A stretch of 64,000 nt of DNA, taken from contig NW_023501110.1 of the NCBI RefSeq assembly GCF_014066305.1, forward strand, positions 124,001 to 188,000, given 5' to 3'. Position numbers and translations under genes: made by a program. Below, one piece after another: positions 49,911 through 60,273 of the stretch; the stretch's first letter is position 1, and every line of letters begins with the position of its first letter. Under the pieces are notes generated by a model, which had not been told where the DNA came from, made no database searches, and saw only the letters and a program-made list of their open reading frames with translations. This DNA comes from Letharia columbiana (Eukaryota > Ascomycota > Lecanoromycetes > Lecanorales > Parmeliaceae).

Positions 49911-51166
49911 ATGGACCACGGGGCCGATATCCATCACGTTTTTCGACCAAGTCCCCCTAGTCCGTTGTGCAAAGCGGTAGCCACTGGGCAGGAAGCTATG
50001 CTCCAGTTGCTGCTAGAAAAGAATCCTAAAACTGTCACTCATCCAGAATCTAGTATGTCTTCTCCGCTATCCTGGGCTCTATTTACAATCCACCCAACGC
50101 TGTTTCCATCGCTCGTTTACTGCTCAACCACGGAGCAAGTGCTAACAGAAAAATGCGACAAACTTCAAGATTATAGACATCTTCATTTGGCAGTCAGCAG
50201 GCAACCCATTGGGTATAATCGACTTTCTGCTAGACAACGGTGCGGTCATCGATGCTCGGGACCATGGTGATCCGACACCGCTTATGATCGGCATAACAGA
50301 AGACAGCCTCGAAAATCGCAGGCTTTTGCTAGCTCGTGGGGCTGATGTGAACCTCCTAGACGTGGATGGTGACGGCCTGTTCAACTTGGCCGTGCTCGAG
50401 ATAAAAAATGCTCTCCTTGCCGGGCTATTGCTGAAATACGATGTCGACATGAATGCAAGAAACAAGTTTCGAGGATCGGCGCTGCATCTAGCTGCTGGTC
50501 GGGGCTAAGTGGACTCTGCAAAATTACTGATAGATTGTGGGATCCACATTATCGCAACGAACGTACAAGGTAAAACAGCGCTCCACGTGGCTTCTAGATG
50601 GGGTGAGGAGGAGATAGCTCAATTACTCATTGCCTCCGTAGCCGACTCCAATGTCACCAACGTTTACGGGCGCAAAGCGTTATTGACTGCAATCAAGGGG
50701 GGGCATCTCGAAACCATCAAGCTACTGATTAAAACACATACTGACATTGATCAACAAAACGTCAACGGAGACATAGTTCTGAGCATTGCAGCACTTCACG
50801 GTGAGGGAAGCTTTGGACGATCTCCGGCTCGACGCTGGCACCCAACTTGTTCCCCAAGACCCTGGACCGCATTGTCCATTCCTTGACCCGGAGGAGAAAG
50901 TATCAGGTTACGGCCGAGACGCTGTGCTCGCCGCTTTGGAGAACGAGAATTTCAATGTCGTTAGGATGATTATGAGATTTCCCGGTGGCCGAAACAAGGG
51001 GGGCGAATATGCAGAGGCATTGGGAATGCTAGATGCCAAAGACATGGACGCACTGAGGAGGTGGTTTGCGATTAGCCGTGCTAATGCGCCCACCACGCCA
51101 GAAAGCCGACCCCACATTCTTGGTATCAGAAAACGCAATTTCGTACCACAGCTCGTGACTTGGTAG
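49911..51166 (+). pseudogene. Ankyrin-repeat protein pseudogene
   Basis: Ankyrin repeats are clear: SAGNPLGIIDFLLDNGAVID, LLLARGADVNLLDVDGDG, GSALHLAAGRG, VDSAKLLIDCGI, GKTALHVASRWGEEEIAQLL, GRKALLTAIKGGHLETIKLL. They are broken by a frame change near 50195 (LHLAVS then AGNPLG), an in-frame TAA at 50506-50508 exactly between GRG and VDSAK, and a frame change near 50805, after which a plausible C-terminal part continues (REALDDLRLDAG, DAVLAALENENFNVVRMIM). The upstream start is unclear; 49582-49833 may hold more of it. With three lesions it is probably dead, although a short middle repeat protein could still be made. Confidence 0.65.
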
Positions 51167-52657
51167 ATGGATACAAACGAAGAGCTGCTGCAGAGCTAGA
51201 GAAACCATATGTGGAAAGATTGGAATAAGCTTGACCTGGCCAAGAATGAAATGAAGACTGCTGTCAACATCTTGTCTGGAGGCGACCGGCATAGCAGTGC
51301 ACGATTTGGGTCGATAAGTCTTCATTCATTCATTCATCGAGATTGATGTGACTTGCCTTTGGAACTTTCACTTCTTGGTATCGTGTTGGCGGCTGTCAAT
51401 GCATGAGAGCTTGGCTACTAAGGCCATTGGAAGGGGACGCTGGATGCTGCTGAAGTGTCCCAATACAACATATCCCGAGCTTCAAGAACGCTGAAGGGCG
51501 GTCGCTCTGAGCAGCTTGGCGGATCTTATATAGTGAGATTGGGCCTCTGGCTTCTTGAGGGGATTGATGGTTAGACCTAGACCTTGACCTTTGAGCTCAT
51601 TTTGGTTATGTTTGTTTCTAGACACCAACAGTGGCAGTAACGGGGTGTGCACTTTCTCACCTCCTAAAGGAGAGCTGGGTATCTTTCAGCTTGATGCAGT
51701 ATTTGGCGATCAGTCTCCCCAAACGCAATATTTGCCCGTCCTCTCCAGCTTGTCACTTCCGTCCCCCGTCCTCGCCCTTCACAGAAACCTTCATATAGTC
51801 CTACCTACAGCGTCTCTGGCCTCATGGATCGAATGGACGGTACACGGCACTGAAGATTCTAGGAAACCTCCCATGAGGGCGTTGTCTTGTCGACATGCTC
51901 GTAGATCTCGAGGCGCGTTGGGCTTACAAACGACTGTTAACTGTGGTTCGCTAACAAGGATGGTGCGCGCGATCGGTAGGATGTAACGCTGATTTTTCGA
52001 CATCTGTATCTGGGGACGGATCCTCTATCTCGAGCGTATACGCATCCTCATTCCCGAACCCTGCGTGTCAAGGCCAGCTAGAAAGGGTGGCCTGATCTTG
52101 CAATCAACGCTATCCCCTGTCTTGCATTTATTGAAGACCCTGCTGGTGTAGGTGAATTTGGCAAAATGCTGGCGCGAGATACTGGCAAAAGGGAGCTTTC
52201 GGAGGGCTTGGCGTAGTCTTGGCACATACTAGGGTTAGGGCCCGTATACTAGCGCAGAGATTATCATGAACTTCATCTCGTCTTTCTTTTTGCAATAACT
52301 GTCAGTAATGGCCCATGAAACCGACTTCAACATTGGATATTTGCGAAGGTTGAGTTGTTTGCGCTCACTGGCCAACAAACTGGACTCGTACTCTTTTCTG
52401 GCATGCTTATCTATCGAGATGCAGCTCTACAGCTCTTCGGATATGCTCAGATAGGTCATTATAGGTTCATCTTCGGCGGTCTATCTCTTGCCCGCAAGTC
52501 TTCAAGCATCGCAATGGCATCCTCTTTCGGTAGACCACCCACCAGCCTCACTCGACATGTCGACGCTGGCAGAATATCCACAACACGCTCTGGCTCGACG
52601 AGTACATCTGCTCCCGGCTCTATGTAAATTATGTCTTCCTTTTATCCAGTACAAGAG
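51167..52657. other. Intergenic, no gene seen
   Basis: No supported gene. A short (CATT)n run lies near 51316-51334. Minus-strand frames (51791-52003, 52025-52225) lack recognisable domains; they may be further relics but I cannot show it. Confidence 0.35.
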
Positions 52658-53852
52658 TCAGCGCCTTCGATCTATTTGTATAGCGTCATCGTTTCCAGTG
52701 ATCCTTTCCGAGACCTCGAACGCGCACAGGCTACCGATGCAAGGTTCAGCTTTCTCGAAGAAGAGGTTCTCAGCACGTTGCATGTCCGAAGAACCAGTAA
52801 GTTCGAGATGGCAGAGAGTCTTTCGGGTGTAGGTCTCCAAATATCCAACGATCTGGCGCGGCTCGCACTGCGCATCGTCCAGAGAAGCGCCAGCCCAGGA
52901 AGTGTAGATAAACCTCTTCGGGCCCTTAAATGAGCAAAGTGTGATCGAAAAAAGCGCTGCATCGATGGCGCTTTGGTAGAACTCGAGACTTGCCACTTTT
53001 GAGGGATCAATGAAGCCTTTCTGGCAAGATTCGATGTACTCCCCCTTCAATTCCTCGGCGTCCTTTGTTTGTCCTCATTGAGGGGAGCGCCATGAAGCCT
53101 TAGAAAATCCCATAGCCGGCACCGCATTATTCGTCGAAACCATGCATTCCCACGTCTGTCAACTTGCTGAAGGAGTTGATTCCTGCGAGGTCATGAATGT
53201 GGGATACGGCCGCGCGGAGCAAGGCCCCTCAAGTCAATACGAAGGGTGAATCCTCCGGGACTCGGTTTCTGTCCACGAGCCTCACCTTCTGTAGATTGGG
53301 AAGGATTACGATCAAAAGCCTTACTACTACCGCTCTGTTCCCGGAAAGAATTTGCCTGGTCCAACTCCTGGCTTTTCGACACTTTTTAAGGTCGGATTCC
53401 CCTCATTCTCGGAACATGCTTCGCCGTACCTCAAACACTTTGCACAGGAGCCGCGTGTTGCGTTTAAATTGCGCCACTACATCTTGGAGTTCGACCTCAT
53501 CGAGTTCGGCTTCTTCCTGGTCACCGAAGCCATCAGCACTGGGTTCTTCCAAGTGTCCAACGATCAGAGTTTTGGCGTGAAGCCATGTCTGAGGATCTGA
53601 AAGTAGATCTCGCGGTATCGGAGGAGGGTGAACACCTCTGATCTGTGGGTCTCCGTCCCAGGTGTTGTTGTCGATATGACCAACCGCAATCGTGGAAAAG
53701 TAACGCTTTCTTGCGTACTGTTCCATCAGTCTCTTCTTGCAAGGCTGGTGGACGAATTCGTACATAGCGTGAAGTTCTCGATCTCATTCAGGTGAATAAT
53801 AGGAAATGATAAGCATTTGAAGCTCAACTGGGAGGGTTTGAAAGGTAGGCAT
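52658..53852 (-). pseudogene. F-box-like protein pseudogene
   Basis: Starts at 53852 with MPTFQTLPVELQMLIISYYS, an F-box-like N-terminus. An in-frame TGA comes right after YYSPE; the same frame then continues for 120 codons (DRELHAMYEFVHQPCKKRL, WLHAKTLIVGHLEEPSADG) to a second stop. CGA to TGA would explain the first stop (YYSPE-R-DREL). Further fragments in shifting frames follow: VVVRLLIVILPNLQKVRLV, then SLEFYQSAIDAALFSITL, RQIVGYLETYTRKTLCHLEL and EPCIGSLCAFEVSERIT, which look like the leucine-rich-like body of such proteins. Several additional stops lie near 53200-53050. Sequence is well preserved between lesions, so inactivation may be fairly recent. Confidence 0.65.
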
Positions 53853-54487
53853 CGTAGCACTGTGACAGCGACTAAGGGCTGTGAGAAGGACAGAGCTGAG
53901 AGCGGAGGGCTTGATATGAGCTGAAGTGTGGATCTGTTCTGGTTGGTACCCTTGAAGACTGATCAGAAGCATGGACGATAAGTCATGAAGACGTTGACTT
54001 TGATGGTATAGGTGTAGTTGTTGAATGTCTTGTACGGAAAGAGGTGTTGAAATAGGGAGAACACTCACTGTTTTGTGTTCCACTACGCATGGCTGCCAGT
54101 ATATGTATCTTCAATGAGCTTTGGACTTCATTGGTGTACAACTCCAAAAGGACATTACTACAGATGACACACAAACTAGAGATATTCATACTCCGACGAT
54201 TTCAGTCACGTGGTAGCGATCAACTAGCATTCGGATTCAGGAAGGCAACTGGCAGGCAGGATTCGCGACTATTATTTGGTCTCATGATCCTAAACCTGAT
54301 CATTGGCACTTAACACTGGCCATGTATGACATTCCTTGCGGCGATCCTTATGCTTGTTCACACTGGCCATGGTTCATGCATCTCTTCACCCGAAGAACCA
54401 CTGCAATGAGATTCAGAACGACGACAATGTACCCCCTCCTCGACTTTTCCAGGCCTCTTCCGCTCTTTCCCCGACCGCTCCCGCCCC
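53853..54487. other. Intergenic, no gene seen
   Basis: This is the upstream region of the F-box pseudogene and the 3' region of the 190-aa gene. The minus-strand frame extends upstream of 53852 to an ATG at 54083, but without family features. Confidence 0.35.
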
Positions 54488-55060
54488 TCAGTTGCCCTCG
54501 AAATTGGTATTTGGATCACGAACGTGCCATCTTAAGAACGACAAAACGTTCCAGTCATCCTCGACAGTACTGCTACGATCCCCAGCCTGGATCTTCATCC
54601 ACGACTCCCACACATGGGGTGGCGGATTGCTCTCCCCGAACATAGTCTTTTTTATCCACGGCTGCTCGCCGTTGTGGAGGTATGGCCCTTGATTATGACG
54701 ACGGATTGCCTGCCTTACGGGACAGTCTAGTTCGGTGCAACGAGGCGGCGTTGGTGGAACTCGGGGAGCCTCAGGCCAGACAGGGTTGTCGGGTGCGTCG
54801 GAAAGTTCGGAGTCTGTGTCTGAAGGAGGCGCGTTGCGGAGGAGGGTTGGGGAGTTTGTGAAGGAAGGGTAGACGGGGCTGTCTGGTGCGTCTGAGAGGT
54901 CGGAGTCTGAGTCTGGAAGAGGCGCGTTCGGCGGTGGGTTTGAGGCCGCATGAGAGGCAGAGGCTTGCTTGTGGTCTTGCGTACTTGAGGTGGCTGTGGA
55001 AGATGCGTTTGAGGTAGAAGGAGAGGCTGTGGGTTGAGCTGTGTTTGGGGTGCTGGACAT
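54488..55060 (-). CDS. Uncharacterised protein with C..CP / SNPPP..W motif, copy 1 (190 aa)
   Basis: Single exon. Residues 1-45 are Ser/Thr/Ala-rich and probably disordered. Two adjacent acidic repeats follow (NAPLPDSDSDLSDAPDSPV and NAPPSDTDSELSDAPDNPV). The conserved part (about 105-180) reads CTELDCPVR, HNQGPYLHNGEQPWIKKTMF, ESNPPPHVWESWMKI, and EDDWNVLSFLRWHV. The neighbouring 490-aa protein on the same strand has the same layout (CLESSCPMR, KGPYHHMG, FGHSNPPPEIWNAYRNM, EDDLVIAFAMLHYGG). The family is not recognised. Cys and His spacing might bind zinc, but the His is not fully conserved. Likely cytosolic or nuclear. Confidence 0.65.
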   Translation of the reverse strand: MSSTPNTAQPTASPSTSNASSTATSSTQDHKQASASHAASNPPPNAPLPDSDSDLSDAPDSPVYPSFTNSPTLLRNAPPSDTDSELSDAPDNPVWPEAPRVPPTPPRCTELDCPVRQAIRRHNQGPYLHNGEQPWIKKTMFGESNPPPHVWESWMKIQAGDRSSTVEDDWNVLSFLRWHVRDPNTNFEGN

Positions 55061-55769
55061 TTTCGTAGGTACGCTCAGATGTGAGTACTCGCTGATGAGG
55101 AAGATTCGTGGTATTGCAGAAGCTCGTTGAGCTCGGCGTCCTTTGATGATAGGGTGACCGGTGCTAGGGCGATGGTTTCAAGTCTGAGGGTGTTATCGAG
55201 CTGATTTTATCACGCGTGTCTTCAGAAATGAGACGGTCGGCTTGAGAACAGATGTGTTGTGTAACCGATCACGACTTGTCTTATGCCTAAAGACATCTCA
55301 TTGTCTCATTCGTTTCTATTGTCATCAGTGAAATGAACAAAGACAATGCTTTTTGGTACTCACAGATCTTTCAGAGCAGTCAGTGTGTGCCAAGTTGTGT
55401 CACATATCAGACATTCATAGGCTGCCCGGATCTTAGTGGCAGATATCCCGTTGCTTCACGCCGATTGGACAGAATAATTGTGGGTCACTTACCTTATTGG
55501 GTTTCAACTGAATTTTATGCAGAATTCTTAAGGATTACTGGGTTGAATCTTTCCTGATGATATATAATCGACACACAGGTAGTAACAGCACTGAGGACAG
55601 TAAGGATGGTCTATCTTTCTTAGCAACCGAATGCGTCGCAATTATATCCTCTATATCGTACCACTTGCTGCAGAACTCCCAGGCAAACCAACCTAGAGAA
55701 AGATCGTGTGACTCTAGCACAGCAAGGAAGAACACCTCGAAAGAAATGAAACTCAGAAGATCGTCTAAG
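55061..55769. other. Intergenic, no gene seen
   Basis: This is the promoter of the 190-aa gene and the 3' region of its larger paralogue. No repeats or RNA genes recognised. Confidence 0.35.
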
Positions 55770-57242
55770 TCATTTCCAGCTCCCTGGATGAGAGCCACAA
55801 CACCCTTCTGATGAACTGGTACTCCTAGACCGTAACGCAACCCGAGAAGACAAGTGCTGGCCCGCATACCGCCGATGAAACTCCAGCCCACTCATCCCAT
55901 TCAACCCCCCATAATGCAACATCGCAAACGCAATGACCAGGTCATCCTCCGCTTTCGGCTCAGGACGTCCATCGGGCGATATGACTTCACCGTCGCACGT
56001 CAGGTGAACCATGTTCCGATACGCATTCCAGATTTCTGGCGGCGGGTTGCTGTGGCCGAAGAGCCCGGTCATTATCTTGTTGTGTCGTTTGCCCATGTGG
56101 TGATAGGGGCCTTTGGCGTGCGCCCATCTCATGGGGCATGAGGATTCGAGGCACTGGTTTGAGATGAATGCGCGTGGGATGCCGAATTCGAACTTGAGTG
56201 CAACGTCTCGGGCTTCGGAGTCGTGTGGTCGGAACTTGAGATCACCTGCAGACTCAACGTCCGGTAAGGAGGTGACGGATCCAGAATCATCTCCTTCATA
56301 CTCATCCGGCTCCGGTTCGGGAATCCTGAGCTTGAGACCAGATTCGCCGAAGCTCCGTTTGAAGTGAACAACGGGGTCAGTTGGCAGTCTCACGAATCTG
56401 GCAGGTGCTGATGGCTCTGAAAGCTTCTTTCTGTGGCCAGCGGCTACCAGATCTCGCGCTAGGGAGAAGCGAGATGTAGCCCGGGGTCGGTCGGTAGTGT
56501 ATGGAAATGGACCCTGACTCCTATCAGGCTTGCGACCACTGGACTTGGCGAAAGTTACTTGTCGAAGTGCAGAGGGACGCTTCACTGAGTCCACCGTCGT
56601 GGAAGACGAGGCGTGAGAGTTGCGTGTGCTGGACGAAGCTGCGTCAGAAAATGTTGTAGGGACAAGAGTCCTCTGCAGGGCCGCGATTCCATCGGACTGT
56701 TGAACACGTCGCCGGACATCTGTCACACTGGCCATAGTATCCATTTTAAAGAAGCCGTCGGCATTCCTGTCAATGAGCTCGCGATTGTGTTTCGAGGCTG
56801 TAGGTTTTTGACAATCTTTGAGACACACGGGCTGGGATGAGCAGTTGACTGGACTGAGGTCCTCAACAAAATTGCTCTTTCTGGGTTTTTGGCTAAGCGT
56901 GGCATTGCTGATGGTTTTCGCGATAGGAGACCGCTGGTCGTCACCCATCAAGGTAGCAGGGGAGTCTGGATCAGCATTAGCGATTGCTGGGAAGTTTGAC
57001 TGACGGGTAGCTAGGGGTGCCACGTGCTCTTGTGGGACCACGTCCTCGACTCTTCTGGTGTCCTCGGTGACCACCTCATGGCTGCTTTTCGGATGCTCCA
57101 TCGGCTCGAGGATATCCGCCGGGCCAAGGTCTACATCGCGGAATGCATCATCAAGCTCGTCTGCAAGCGATTTCTCCATGCTTCGTCTGCTGAATGTTGG
57201 TGCTGCTGATGAGGTCGATCCAGCCGATCTCACGGTGTCCAT
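55770..57242 (-). CDS. Uncharacterised protein with C..CP / SNPPP..W motif, copy 2 (490 aa)
   Basis: Start chosen at 57242 (MDTVRSAGS, context AAACAATGG); the frame extends to an ATG at 57344, giving 524 residues. The first 330 residues are Ser/Pro/Arg-rich and probably disordered, with short acidic patches. The conserved C-terminal domain (about residues 350-450) contains ISNQCLESSCPMRWAHAKGP, YHHMGKRHNKIMTGLFGHSN and PPPEIWNAYRNMVHL, then EDDLVIAFAMLHYGGLNGMS. It is clearly related to the 190-aa protein next door, so the two probably arose by duplication with very different N-termini. The stop lies 33 codons beyond the conserved part. Function unknown. Confidence 0.65.
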   Translation of the reverse strand: MDTVRSAGSTSSAAPTFSRRSMEKSLADELDDAFRDVDLGPADILEPMEHPKSSHEVVTEDTRRVEDVVPQEHVAPLATRQSNFPAIANADPDSPATLMGDDQRSPIAKTISNATLSQKPRKSNFVEDLSPVNCSSQPVCLKDCQKPTASKHNRELIDRNADGFFKMDTMASVTDVRRRVQQSDGIAALQRTLVPTTFSDAASSSTRNSHASSSTTVDSVKRPSALRQVTFAKSSGRKPDRSQGPFPYTTDRPRATSRFSLARDLVAAGHRKKLSEPSAPARFVRLPTDPVVHFKRSFGESGLKLRIPEPEPDEYEGDDSGSVTSLPDVESAGDLKFRPHDSEARDVALKFEFGIPRAFISNQCLESSCPMRWAHAKGPYHHMGKRHNKIMTGLFGHSNPPPEIWNAYRNMVHLTCDGEVISPDGRPEPKAEDDLVIAFAMLHYGGLNGMSGLEFHRRYAGQHLSSRVALRSRSTSSSEGCCGSHPGSWK

Positions 57243-57776
57243 TGTTTGATTGTGTTGATCTTGCTTTGAAGATACTATGAACGAAGTGGGGCGGTATGGA
57301 TGCAGAGTTGTTTGTCGTGAAGGAGACTTTGGTGCAGCTGCCAATGAGCGAAACAGGAAGAGGGGCTTGGAATGAAAGTGAGTTCCAAGCTTGGTACTTC
57401 AACGCTCTAGAGGGTCGTGGGTGTGTCTCAGAACAAAGACGAATTTTTCAAAAGGACATACTGTTTTAGGGCCATTGATTGTAGTCACACAAAGAACGCC
57501 ATCATTGTCATTGGGCTCTTTTTCTTCAACACAAAGATCATTGTTGAGTTCATGACACTCTGACTACCAACACACTCGACCTCGCCAAGGAGGTACTTTG
57601 GCGTTTCTTTCCACAATACTTGATCATTATCACACTCTTTCAAACGTCATACAGAAACTAGGACTGTTCGGCGATCTCGATATAGCATACACAAAAAGCC
57701 ATAAGTACCGTTTATACCCTGTGCACCGAATCGAAAATCTACCACATACACCCCAAAGCCAGAGCCTGAAGAGAAG
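57243..57776. other. Divergent promoter region
   Basis: Lies between the minus-strand SNPPP-motif gene and the first RING-like gene. No other feature seen. Confidence 0.4.
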
Positions 57777-58502
57777 ATGGCGGATCGGCCTGGCACTCAT
57801 AGAGCCAACATTATCGTCGACGCGAACGTCGAAAGCTTTCGGAACGTCACACGGGATGCTCTCAATCAACAAGTTCAAGCAGTCATGGCAGATCTTGAGG
57901 TAGCATACCAAGCGCGTGTCCATGACAATGCACAAGCTCATGAGGTCCAGATCTCAGTGAACATCAACTACAGTCTTCGCCCACTTACCAGCCAGGCTGA
58001 TCTAGATGATCAAATTGCTTGCCGCAGCCGCGCGGACATGGCCCACGAAACTGCTCAACTGAACTTGGACATCGGCGTCCATGCTGGTGAAATCAATCAG
58101 CAAGACACAGACGATTTCCTAGATGATGAATATCCTCCAACGCTGTTCTCTTCAGCTGCAAGATTGCTGGATTCGCTGCCCGTTGTCAATCTTGCTCATC
58201 TCAAAGAAGAATCCCAAGATTGCCCTGTTTGCCGGGAACCCTTTTCCGGGTCAGAATATAGCGAAGTGGATACGCCGGTCTTGCTCCATTGCAATCATAT
58301 TGTCGGCCGGGCCTGTGTCGAGCAATGGCTGTCAGGTGATCACAATTCATGCCCTATGTGCCGTGCAGCGATCTTTGAGCCAGCCGTGCTTACGGCGCTG
58401 GCAAACCAAGAACGGTCGGGGGACCGTTCAGGTTCTCTTTATCATGTCCAGGCGGAAAATTTCGCAAGAGAGGATATCGACGGCCGCGCAAGACCAGAGT
58501 GA
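57777..58502 (+). CDS. RING-like protein 1 of tandem array (fifth zinc ligand replaced by Gly)
   Basis: A 241-residue single exon starting MADRPGTH. Residues about 128-148 form a conserved helix (AARLLDSLPVVNLAHLKEES). The RING-like domain is at 149-195: CPVC, then HCNHIVGRACVEQWL, then CPMC. In a standard RING the pattern is C-x-H-x2-(H or C)-x2-C; here the fifth ligand is Gly (CNHIVGRAC). Zn site 1 would thus have three Cys ligands. RING proteins usually act as E3 ubiquitin ligases; activity here is unproven. The frame stays open for 44 codons after the TGA (to 58637), so the C-terminus may have been shortened by a stop mutation, and the helical tail of the fourth copy is missing. It shares the MADR.G.H start with copy 2. 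Confidence 0.8.
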   Translation: MADRPGTHRANIIVDANVESFRNVTRDALNQQVQAVMADLEVAYQARVHDNAQAHEVQISVNINYSLRPLTSQADLDDQIACRSRADMAHETAQLNLDIGVHAGEINQQDTDDFLDDEYPPTLFSSAARLLDSLPVVNLAHLKEESQDCPVCREPFSGSEYSEVDTPVLLHCNHIVGRACVEQWLSGDHNSCPMCRAAIFEPAVLTALANQERSGDRSGSLYHVQAENFAREDIDGRARPE

Positions 58503-59493
58503 AATGGGGTTCATGCCGTGGGCGATGACACCGAAGTGGCATTGCCTGAGGCCCAAGTGCTCACCGTGCTGACAAATGAAGAGCAGTTGGAGACCGGAGG
58601 ATCTGAACCACACGACCCACACGAGGTTGAAATGTGACTCTTGGCACTGGAGAGGGAGAAGTTCGAATAAAGCGTTAGATTGGAACAACTCCGCGCTAGT
58701 CCACCGACGAAGAGCGCCTGGCAGCGATAGGTACGCTTGTTCGGGCCACGGCGGAAAATAGCACACGGGTTGTGACCTTTCGGACGCAGATGTTAAGCAT
58801 GAGTTAGACGTGAGATTTTTCATGAAGAGTTGGAGGATCAGAGTGCGTTTCTGTTTCAGATTGCTAGTTTCCCCCGGTGATCATGAGGTAGAGTGCCGGA
58901 AGGTTTACTGAACACTTCGTTGTGCGTTCCCGCTTGAAAGTTAGCATACTCAAGGTTATGTAGTCTATCAAGTACCAGACTAATAGACGCACATGATACG
59001 GCCAATATATCTTTCAACAAACCAAGTCTGATGATAGATCGTCTATTCGCATGGAGACGGTCAAGCCTGTGACTTTTCTCTCTCTACGTACCCCCAAATT
59101 TGAAGGATATCTCTTATGTACAAAAAACCTCGTGTGTTCATCATCTGCGCGCGAAGTGACAGAGGAAATGGTCATTGTCATCCTTTTTGCTCTACCACGT
59201 CTCCGGGACCATGTCAATGGCTTTTATAAGAAATATATCGGAGATAAACCTACTGTCTGTGCGTACACAAAGAACAATCTCGTTGTTATCCTGCTACCTG
59301 TCCCCCAGTACAAGGGGCTTTGTTGGGCTTTTAACACTATCTTATTTGACACATCTCATCTTCATGGACTACACAAACTTTGGACATCTCTTTCATTCTT
59401 CTTAACGGTTCCACAGAGCATCCAACATCCAACATCAACATAAAAATAAACATTACAGTCAACTCCCACTAGCGGTATTGCTTTCAAATCGAC
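58503..59493. other. Intergenic with former coding tail
   Basis: Bases 58503-58637 are an in-frame extension of RING-like gene 1 (GDDTEVALPEAQVLTVLTNE). The rest, including a 130-codon plus-strand frame at 59051-59443, has no recognisable domain and is probably promoter and leader of gene 2. Confidence 0.45.
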
Positions 59494-60273
59494 ATGGCAG
59501 ATCGGCTTGGCTCACATGCTATCGAGGATCATCAGGACCCTGATACGGCTCAACTCAGCCTGAATGCTGGTTCCGACAGTGAGCAACTTTCAACAGCTGA
59601 GTCTGAGAGGCCATCACCACCTGAGACTCAGAGTCTCCCAATACCTGAGACAGAACCCTCCCGGGCTCGAAGACTGTTTCCGTCTTCGAGGTCAGTAGCA
59701 GCAGCGTTTCTAGAGTCTCTTCCCATCGTCAAACCGGACAACTTGCCAGAAAACTCTCAAGACTGCCACATCTGCAAAGAACGCTTTGACAACCAGGACC
59801 CAGGGGTGGTGCCAAACAATGAATTTGCAGTGAAGCTACCATGCGATCACATCATGGGATCCAAGTGCCTCGCAAAATGGTTCGAAAGCAATAATTCCTG
59901 TCCTATGTGTCGTGCAGCCTCCTTCAGCCAGGATGTGTCACCACACGCGGAGCTGCTAGGTGCCTTGCATTTACACTTATTGTCATGGTCGGCAACCTCA
60001 AGGCACCTGGCACGCGAAGAGCAAAGAGAGACACTAGCGGCTTCCGTGAGTAGTAATGAATTGGACATGCGGAGTCTTTCGGCACTTGCAGCGGAGAACA
60101 CTGGGCATCTTACCAGACTGTCGGAAATTCAGGCAGGTCCGGAGAACGAGGAGAGCTGGGCGGAGACTGCTCGAATCGGGGGCAGGATTAGAGCAAACGA
60201 TGCACGGCTCAGGCAAATTGAACGCCGATTCCGATTCCAAAGGAAGGGAGCTCAGGGTGGGCCTGGTCTTTGA
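59494..60273 (+). CDS. RING-like protein 2 of tandem array
   Basis: 259 residues, single exon, starting MADRLGSH, like copy 1. Residues 1-60 are acidic and disordered, and 68-90 carry the pre-RING helix (AAAFLESLPIVKPDNLPENS). The RING-like domain at 91-139 reads CHIC, then LPCDHIMGSKCLAKWF, then CPMC, again with Gly at ligand five. A helical C-terminal tail of about 110 residues follows (for example LAAENTGHLTRLSEIQAGPE). Potential E3 ligase or degenerate relative. The gene is intact. It lies about 1 kb downstream of copy 1 and 0.66 kb before copy 3, all on the plus strand. Confidence 0.8.
   Translation: MADRLGSHAIEDHQDPDTAQLSLNAGSDSEQLSTAESERPSPPETQSLPIPETEPSRARRLFPSSRSVAAAFLESLPIVKPDNLPENSQDCHICKERFDNQDPGVVPNNEFAVKLPCDHIMGSKCLAKWFESNNSCPMCRAASFSQDVSPHAELLGALHLHLLSWSATSRHLAREEQRETLAASVSSNELDMRSLSALAAENTGHLTRLSEIQAGPENEESWAETARIGGRIRANDARLRQIERRFRFQRKGAQGGPGL

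Noticed and set aside
52230..52245. TAGGGTTAGGG as telomere repeat
   Set aside because: Only two units and no flanking array.
59051..59443. 130-codon plus-strand ORF between RING-like genes 1 and 2
   Set aside because: No family similarity and it abuts the leader of gene 2.
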